Origin: Phaeoceros laevis
Lineage: Eukaryota; Anthocerotophyta; Anthocerotopsida; Notothyladales
Length of the DNA stretch: 48,228 nucleotides
NCBI GenBank assembly: GCA_049999765.1
Contig: JBNGIQ010009488.1
Coordinates: 151,960 to 200,187, forward strand
Direction: 5' to 3'
Position 1 is the first letter of the stretch, and the number at the start of each line of letters is the position of its first letter. Below are positions 43,241 to 48,228 of this stretch, piece after piece. The notes under the pieces are model-generated. The model had not been told where the DNA came from. It ran no database searches and saw nothing but the letters and a program-made list of their open reading frames with translations. The position numbers and the translations under genes were made by a program.

Positions 43241-44190
43241 GGTGGAAACCTCCTTGCACCCAGGATCAGCACTAGTTGATCAAGGATACAATGTGCCCCT
43301 GGACAGATCGTCTGCTAGTCCTGTGCACAAATGATGAGGTGATCACTAGCTGCACTTTGACACCACAACGGAGCGCGGGGACAGGAAAGCGACAACGTAG
43401 GGAGTGAGCTGGTTTTGCTGGTGCAAGAAGCGCTGCACTGTTGGAACATCTGCCGCGGGCATGAGGAATATTCCAGGCCTGCAGGCATACAGCGGTTCGT
43501 CAACCGGCCCGCCCTACCATCCCCAAGCTCCTTCTGCAAATCCCTGTGGCATTGGAGAAGTCTGCAACCAACCTGCATGCATTGTCCGGAGATCCCGATG
43601 TGAGATACTTTCGGCCATTTTGACTGTCACCAGCCGCCAGCGAGTTTTTTCGTCTAATGTGGCAGTCCAGCCTCGTGGCTATTATTAGTACTTCACACGA
43701 ATCAAATGCCGTCAGAGAATCAAGCGCCGTGGGCGCTGCCTTCCTTTGAAAGCTGGAAGGAAGCTTATTTCAAGTGATTGACTGGGTACTTGCGTGCCAC
43801 ACACGTGGAAGTGCAACACATGTCGCCTTAGAAGGCTGTTCAGTCAACTTCAGTGTTCACAATGACAATCGTCAAGCGCAGTCGCAGAACCTTCAAATCC
43901 CAATCCCGTCAATTTGACTGACGAGTCACGACGCGGTGTCACATTGTTTCTTAGGAAGTGACCACATAATTCAATTAGGAAGTGACCCCAAATGCGCCGG
44001 TAGAAACCTTGATCGTGCCGATACCATGACACCACACTTTGACACCACTCCGGATAACAGGTGCTGGCGACTTCAAAGCTTGCGACCGTCACTTTGCTAC
44101 AACGAAAAAATGAATGCATAGTTCCCGTTTAGAAACAACTGGACCTTTTGGTTTAAGGACGAAGCTTGAATTGGCAATCTTTCTTCTCGC
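43241..44190. other. Spacer between PPR 3' end and PhoD start
   Basis: This 950-bp stretch contains the 3' flank of the minus-strand PPR gene and the promoter of the minus-strand PhoD gene. No other coding or RNA feature was seen. Confidence 0.5.
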
Positions 44191-44592
44191 TCATTGTCGA
44201 CCCTTACAGCTACAGGACCCTGCCTCGAATCGATGCACACGGTAAGCGTCCCTTACAACGATGTCCCTCCTCTCAACCCTTGACATGATCTCGGTGGAAG
44301 AGTGGCAGTCACTGCACATCCGCAAGTTTTTGGTTACCAGCAGAGGTGTGCCATCGGGAGTGTTCAAGAGACCAAACGCCAAAGCGAGCTTCTCAGCATG
44401 CCCACACAGTTCATCTTCCTTCTCCTTCTCAGACACTGGCTTCAACACCAGCTTGGTTATTGGTACATGGTTCCCTTCCTCCTTCAAACGGTCATTTGTG
44501 GTCCGAACCTTGCATGAAAGGTCACCCCTTTCTTCCCCCACAACAAATGTATGCACCTGCTTGTTCACCTCAATGCCTGCCACTGCAGGTTT
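44191..44592 (-). other. DYW:KP domain segment
   Basis: This covers the last 133 codons plus stop, from KPAVAG to the C-terminal GRQ. The zinc ligands and catalytic Glu expected of a DYW deaminase (HAE, CSDC) are present, so the domain should be folded and metal-binding. What differs are the PG-box replacement and the C-terminal tripeptide. Confidence 0.88.
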
Positions 44593-46890
44593 CTTGTTAG
44601 CTCCTGCCAGCTTTCTCAACCTTTCGATCCTATTTACATCCGCCCACCTATCTGCATCTGCGTACATATTGGCCATGAGCACATACGCACTGGCACGTTT
44701 AGGGTCCACCTCAAGAAGACTTTCAAAACACCTTGTTCCCCGCTCTATATCCCCATGACTCTTGCACGCATTCAACAATGACATCAACCCAACAGCATCG
44801 TGTTGGCACCCAATCGATAACAGAATCGTTTCTGCTTCACCTAAATGGCCTGCCCGCCCAAGAAGATCAACCATGCAATTATAATGCTCAGTTATTGGGT
44901 TGAGGCCATGCTGTTTCACCATGGCATCAAAATACTGTCGACCCTTACTGACCAGCCCCTCATGACTGCATGCTACTAGAAGGCAAATGAATGTGGCGTC
45001 ATTGGGCTGAATACCAGCCAACATCATCTCTTTAAAACAGGCTGTAGCCTTGAGGCCTTCATTATTTGTACCATACCCATCTATCATGACATTCCATGTC
45101 ACCACATCTTTCGTGGGCAGACTGTCAAACACTTTTCGTGCATCTTCCAACTGGCCACATTTTGCATACATGTCTACGAGACAAGTGCCCAGTAATATGT
45201 CACCTTCAAGCAGTTTCCTTTTTACGATCCCTGAATGCAGCTGCCTGCCCTGCTGTAGAGCACCAGCACTTGCGCAAGCTTTCAGGAGGCAAACATATGT
45301 AACACTGTTTGCTAAAATCAGGCCTTCCTGCTCCATACTTGCATACAATGCGAGCGCCTGGGGACCGTGTCCATGCTCGGCATACCCATTTATCATTGCA
45401 TTCCAAGTTTCCACATTCCTTGTGGCCAGACTGTCAAACAGCTTGCGTGCACCTTCCAACTGGCCACACCTTGCGTACCCAGCGATCATGGCATTCCATG
45501 TCACTGCATTCCTTGTGGCCATACTGTCAAACAGCTTGCGTGCATCTTCCAACTGGCCACATTTTGCATACATATTTACGAGGCAAGTGCCGAGTACTAC
45601 GTCACCTTCAAGCAGTCCTCGTTTCACAATTCCTGAATGAAGCTGCCTGCCCTGCTGTAGAGCACCAGCACTTGCACACGCTTTCAGGAGGCAAACATAC
45701 GTAACACTGTCTGCTAAAACCAGGCCTTCCTGCTCCATACTTCCATACAATGCGAGCGCCTCGGGACCGAGCCCGTGCTCAGCATATCCATTTATCATGG
45801 CATTCCATGTTACCGCATCCCTTGTGGACAGACTGTCAAACACTTTTCGTGCATCTTCCAATTCCCCACATTTGGCATACATGTCCACCAGGCAGTTGCA
45901 AACAAAAGAATCGTGCTGAATCCCACTGTCCAACACATCAGCGTGCAGCTGCCTGCCAGATTCGACATCTTTCGCTCTTGCACAAGCTTGCAAGGCAGCA
46001 ACAAAAATGTGACTAGTGGGCTCCAAACCTGATCCACGCACCTTATGGTACAGTTGAATGGCCTCACTAGGTTTCCCCTGTTCAGCATGTGCAGATATAA
46101 TGGAGAACCACATGAAGACATCAGGTTTGGCCACCCTTTTGAACACCTCCATTGCCTCCTGTAGCCGGCCTTGACATGCATACATGCGCAAGAGATGGTT
46201 TCCCAAAAATGCATTGGATCCGTACCCAAGCCTGACAGTGAGATCATCAAGTCGTCGCCCCAACACCAGATTTTTCTCAGCCCCACATCTCCGGATGACT
46301 CTGTACAGGAGGGAAGTGGACAGACGACATTGTGTGTTCGCTAAGCCACTCAAAGCGTCAACTGCTCGACTTAACTGCCCATTCGCACACAGTTCGTTCA
46401 CCGCCTGAGCAGTTGCGTATCCTTGGCATTCTGAAGCCGACGGAGCGCCAGCATTATGGTGCAACAAGGGATTGGATATAGGCTGAGCAGACCCTCGAAT
46501 CCGCCTCTCCAACAAAATCAGCTGCGCATCCACCCAGTCAGGCTTGTAGAAGTTGTTCAGCCATATGGGCTCCTTGGACTCCTTGTGCCTGAAGTCGGGA
46601 GAGCGGGGGCTCTTCTTGTCCGTCCTGTTGTCCCACCACAATGTGGGGTCCGAAAAATACTGCCTCCACAACAACTCTTGCCGCTGTCCTGCACTGCGAT
46701 TGTCAAGTATGCCTACCTTGGCTGCTAAGAAACTGCACGGCACGAATTTGCGGCTTGTGTACACCCATTGCCTCGGAGGAACATTCGAACTCCACTTCAG
46801 CTCCAGGGTGTGGGCCTGCCCTCCCAGCTGTTGACGTCCAAATCCCCTGATGTTGCATTCCACTGGTGGTGGCACTTGTAGGTACAGCAT
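44191..46890 (-). CDS. PPR protein with DYW:KP-type variant deaminase domain and N-terminal PDF-like motif
   Basis: One exon encodes 899 aa from ATG 46890; a stop lies just upstream in frame. Residues about 73-128 contain LLWRQYFSDPTLWWDNRTDK, SPDFRHKESKEPIW and KPDWVDAQLILLE. This is the PDF motif pattern of organellar single-strand DNA-binding (OSB) proteins. PLS repeats follow (DMYAKCGELEDARKVFDSLS and others), including two nearly identical modules. The C-terminal region begins KKPAVAGIEV in place of the PG box (PGxSWIEV), then has CGHAEKLALAFG (HxE, His about 831), CSDCH (about 859-863) and ends CSCKGRQ instead of CxCxDYW. KPAxA plus a GR-initial end defines the DYW:KP clade, linked to U-to-C editing in hornworts, lycophytes and ferns. 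It probably acts in mitochondria or plastids. Confidence 0.93.
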   Translation of the reverse strand: MLYLQVPPPVECNIRGFGRQQLGGQAHTLELKWSSNVPPRQWVYTSRKFVPCSFLAAKVGILDNRSAGQRQELLWRQYFSDPTLWWDNRTDKKSPRSPDFRHKESKEPIWLNNFYKPDWVDAQLILLERRIRGSAQPISNPLLHHNAGAPSASECQGYATAQAVNELCANGQLSRAVDALSGLANTQCRLSTSLLYRVIRRCGAEKNLVLGRRLDDLTVRLGYGSNAFLGNHLLRMYACQGRLQEAMEVFKRVAKPDVFMWFSIISAHAEQGKPSEAIQLYHKVRGSGLEPTSHIFVAALQACARAKDVESGRQLHADVLDSGIQHDSFVCNCLVDMYAKCGELEDARKVFDSLSTRDAVTWNAMINGYAEHGLGPEALALYGSMEQEGLVLADSVTYVCLLKACASAGALQQGRQLHSGIVKRGLLEGDVVLGTCLVNMYAKCGQLEDARKLFDSMATRNAVTWNAMIAGYARCGQLEGARKLFDSLATRNVETWNAMINGYAEHGHGPQALALYASMEQEGLILANSVTYVCLLKACASAGALQQGRQLHSGIVKRKLLEGDILLGTCLVDMYAKCGQLEDARKVFDSLPTKDVVTWNVMIDGYGTNNEGLKATACFKEMMLAGIQPNDATFICLLVACSHEGLVSKGRQYFDAMVKQHGLNPITEHYNCMVDLLGRAGHLGEAETILLSIGCQHDAVGLMSLLNACKSHGDIERGTRCFESLLEVDPKRASAYVLMANMYADADRWADVNRIERLRKLAGANKKPAVAGIEVNKQVHTFVVGEERGDLSCKVRTTNDRLKEEGNHVPITKLVLKPVSEKEKEDELCGHAEKLALAFGLLNTPDGTPLLVTKNLRMCSDCHSSTEIMSRVERRDIVVRDAYRVHRFEAGSCSCKGRQ
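46507..46674 (-). other. PDF-like motif segment (OSB-type) at the PPR N-terminus
   Basis: The W-x4-F-x5-WWDNR-x2-K-P-DF-HK-W-P-WV-QL spacing matches the roughly 50-residue PDF motif that OSB proteins use for single-stranded DNA binding. Here it precedes PPR repeats in the same uninterrupted frame. Confidence 0.7.
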
Positions 46891-47154
46891 TTGCACGGCT
46901 TTTCAGCAGTAGCAGCCCAGGGCATGATGGTAGACGGCAGTACCTCTCCACTGCACTGCAACACTAATGCAGCCGCAGCTGCAGCCACAGCCAGATCCTT
47001 CACAAACCCCGAACAATGGTTTTGGTCACGATATCATTCCAAGCGTGTGGCCAAGTCGTGGGGCCCACCACCTGGCAGCCGTTGCCCGAGGCCGCCCGGT
47101 ACCGTGATGCCTCCTTGGCCTCTCGGTACCGCGCGGGCGCCTCCAAGCCCTGGC

Positions 47155-47254
47155 NNNNNNNNNNNNNNNNNNNNNNNNNNNNNNNNNNNNNNNNNNNNNN
47201 NNNNNNNNNNNNNNNNNNNNNNNNNNNNNNNNNNNNNNNNNNNNNNNNNNNNNN
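47155..47254. other. Assembly gap (100 N)
   Basis: Exactly 100 N. The flanks share no obvious terminal word, unlike the first gap. The GC-rich left flank (GGTACCG repeats) may explain the break. Confidence 0.98.
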
Positions 47255-47497
47255 CACGCTAACCTCCACCCCCCCAATGGAATTTGAACCGCCGGGTGTT
47301 TCTACCCTTTTTAGGATGAAGATAAATCGTTCAAACCCGTTTGATTTTGACCTGATTAAAGCTTCAAAACAGTTTAAACCTCGAACAAAGATCCTATAAT
47401 TCCTGTTCAAAAACTTCATAAGAAAGAGATTTACGTCAAGCAGATATGAAACTTCATACTTAGTGAAAAATAACGTGAAAAAAAACCACCCCAGCTT

Positions 47498-47580
47498 CTC
47501 CATCATGCACATGTTGGGCGTACTTCGAAAAAAAACCCTGAAACAAAATCACCCAAGTTCTCCATCATGTACGTGTTGGG
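47498..47580. repeat. Imperfect 62-bp tandem repeat
   Basis: CTCCATCATG at 47498 recurs at 47560, each followed by a diverged ...GTTGGGC and preceded by a run of A and ACCC. Confidence 0.75.
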
Positions 47581-47825
47581 CAAGTTACAACCAAGAACTA
47601 TATTAGGAGGGCTCGTTTAGTCAACAACATTCGCCTTCAAAGCTCAACACTTAGTTGGATGTAGGTATTATTTATGCATGGGTTGTTAACGTTGTACTTA
47701 TGTGTGAATATCTTATATTATAAAAAAATAGAGAGAGCTCGTGTGTGTTTGTGACATGCTCTCTCTATGTGTTGTATGGGGCTGTGACATGCTCTCACTT
47801 CAATCCCATGCGAAGGGGATATGAA

Positions 47826-47900
47826 TGAACTTGAAGGGGCATATGAATGTTGCGCGAGCGCCATGAACTTGAAGGGGCATATGAATGTTGCGCAAGCGCC
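47826..47900. repeat. Two 38-bp tandem units
   Basis: TGAACTTGAAGGGGCATATG and the following GAATGTTGCGCRAGCGCC occur twice with one difference. Confidence 0.92.
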
Positions 47901-47942
47901 AATATAAAGCTACATGCACAATTCGAACTTGCACAATTCAAA

Positions 47943-48034
47943 CTTGCAGCCTATCTACCACCAGCCCGGGTGTCTTAGAAGATTCGAACTTGCAACCTGT
48001 CTACCACGAGCACGGGTGTCTTAGAAGGTGACCT
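47943..48034. repeat. Two 46-bp tandem units
   Basis: CTTGCARCCTRTCTACCACS plus the following CGGGTGTCTTAGAAG occurs at 47943 and 47989. On the minus strand the unit contains GCAAGTTCGAATC, which resembles a tRNA B box. Confidence 0.88.
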
Positions 48035-48198
48035 ACATCTCCATGTTCACTTAATGAAGCGCTTTACGTATTTAACCTTCAACCTTTCAAAAAGAGCTTT
48101 GAAAAGAAAGACTTTTTGAGTTTGAACTTGGAACTTACTCCTCAAGCCTATAAGCCTTTAACAATTAGCTAACAATTGTTCATGTTTGAAGCTGTGAT

Positions 48199-48228
48199 GG
48201 GGATGGATGGGGATGGATGAGGATGGAT
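48199..48228. repeat. 10-bp minisatellite at the window edge
   Basis: GGGGATGGAT twice, then GAGGATGGAT; the array probably continues beyond the window. Confidence 0.92.

Larger units (their letters stand above)
46891..48228. other. Upstream flank of the PPR gene, gap and short repeats
   Basis: Next to the PPR start a minus frame opens at 47003 with MKDLAVAAAAAALVLQ, but it is out of frame with the PPR and not called. A 100-N gap follows. Beyond it (47255-48228) the DNA is AT-rich with several short-period duplications and no recognised gene. Confidence 0.45.

Noticed and set aside
47000-47512. A minus-strand frame reading through the second gap
   Set aside because: One third of it is translated N, and the remaining flanks show no family match.
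47826-48034. CRISPR-like direct repeats
   Set aside because: Only two copies of each unit, directly adjacent with no unique spacers, in a plant nuclear genome.

Overview
This window is land-plant nuclear DNA. It carries a nuclear psaD gene (photosystem I subunit with a chloroplast transit peptide), a plastid-type isoamylase, three intron-free pentatricopeptide repeat (PPR) genes of the plant PLS class, and short GT-AG introns of about 60-250 bp. One PPR protein ends in a variant DYW domain with a KPAxA motif and a C-terminal GRQ. That DYW:KP type is known from hornworts, lycophytes and ferns, where it tracks U-to-C organelle RNA editing. The source is therefore most likely a seed-free plant, probably a fern or lycophyte; a hornwort is not excluded.

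Layout, 1-14.5 kb: LysM-domain gene (+), PLAC8-family gene (+), M50B-like membrane metalloprotease gene (-), 712-aa PPR gene (+), psaD (+), an assembly gap, a decayed coding fragment, and a 1078-aa PPR gene (+) built from about five tandemly amplified modules.

14.5-29 kb: an isoamylase 3-type debranching enzyme (-) reconstructed as 21 exons; a six-exon cyclin T gene (+); a 3.4 kb interval without a recognised gene; and a seven-exon XRI1-like gene (-).

30-37.3 kb: a degenerate LTR retrotransposon with gag and protease remnants but no visible reverse transcriptase or integrase. Its 3' LTR is interrupted by a 548-bp terminal-inverted-repeat element flanked by TA and holding a telomere-like TTAGGGCAY array.

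37.3-48.2 kb: an FPF1-like gene (-), a PhoD-type metallophosphatase gene (-), the DYW:KP PPR gene (-), which also has an N-terminal PDF-like motif as in organellar ssDNA-binding proteins, a second gap, and short-period repeats.

The genes do not form a pathway. The shared theme is organelle biology: psaD and isoamylase act in the plastid and the three PPR proteins are predicted organellar RNA factors. Exon structures were read by eye from splice sites, phase continuity and remembered family sequence, with no alignment run.
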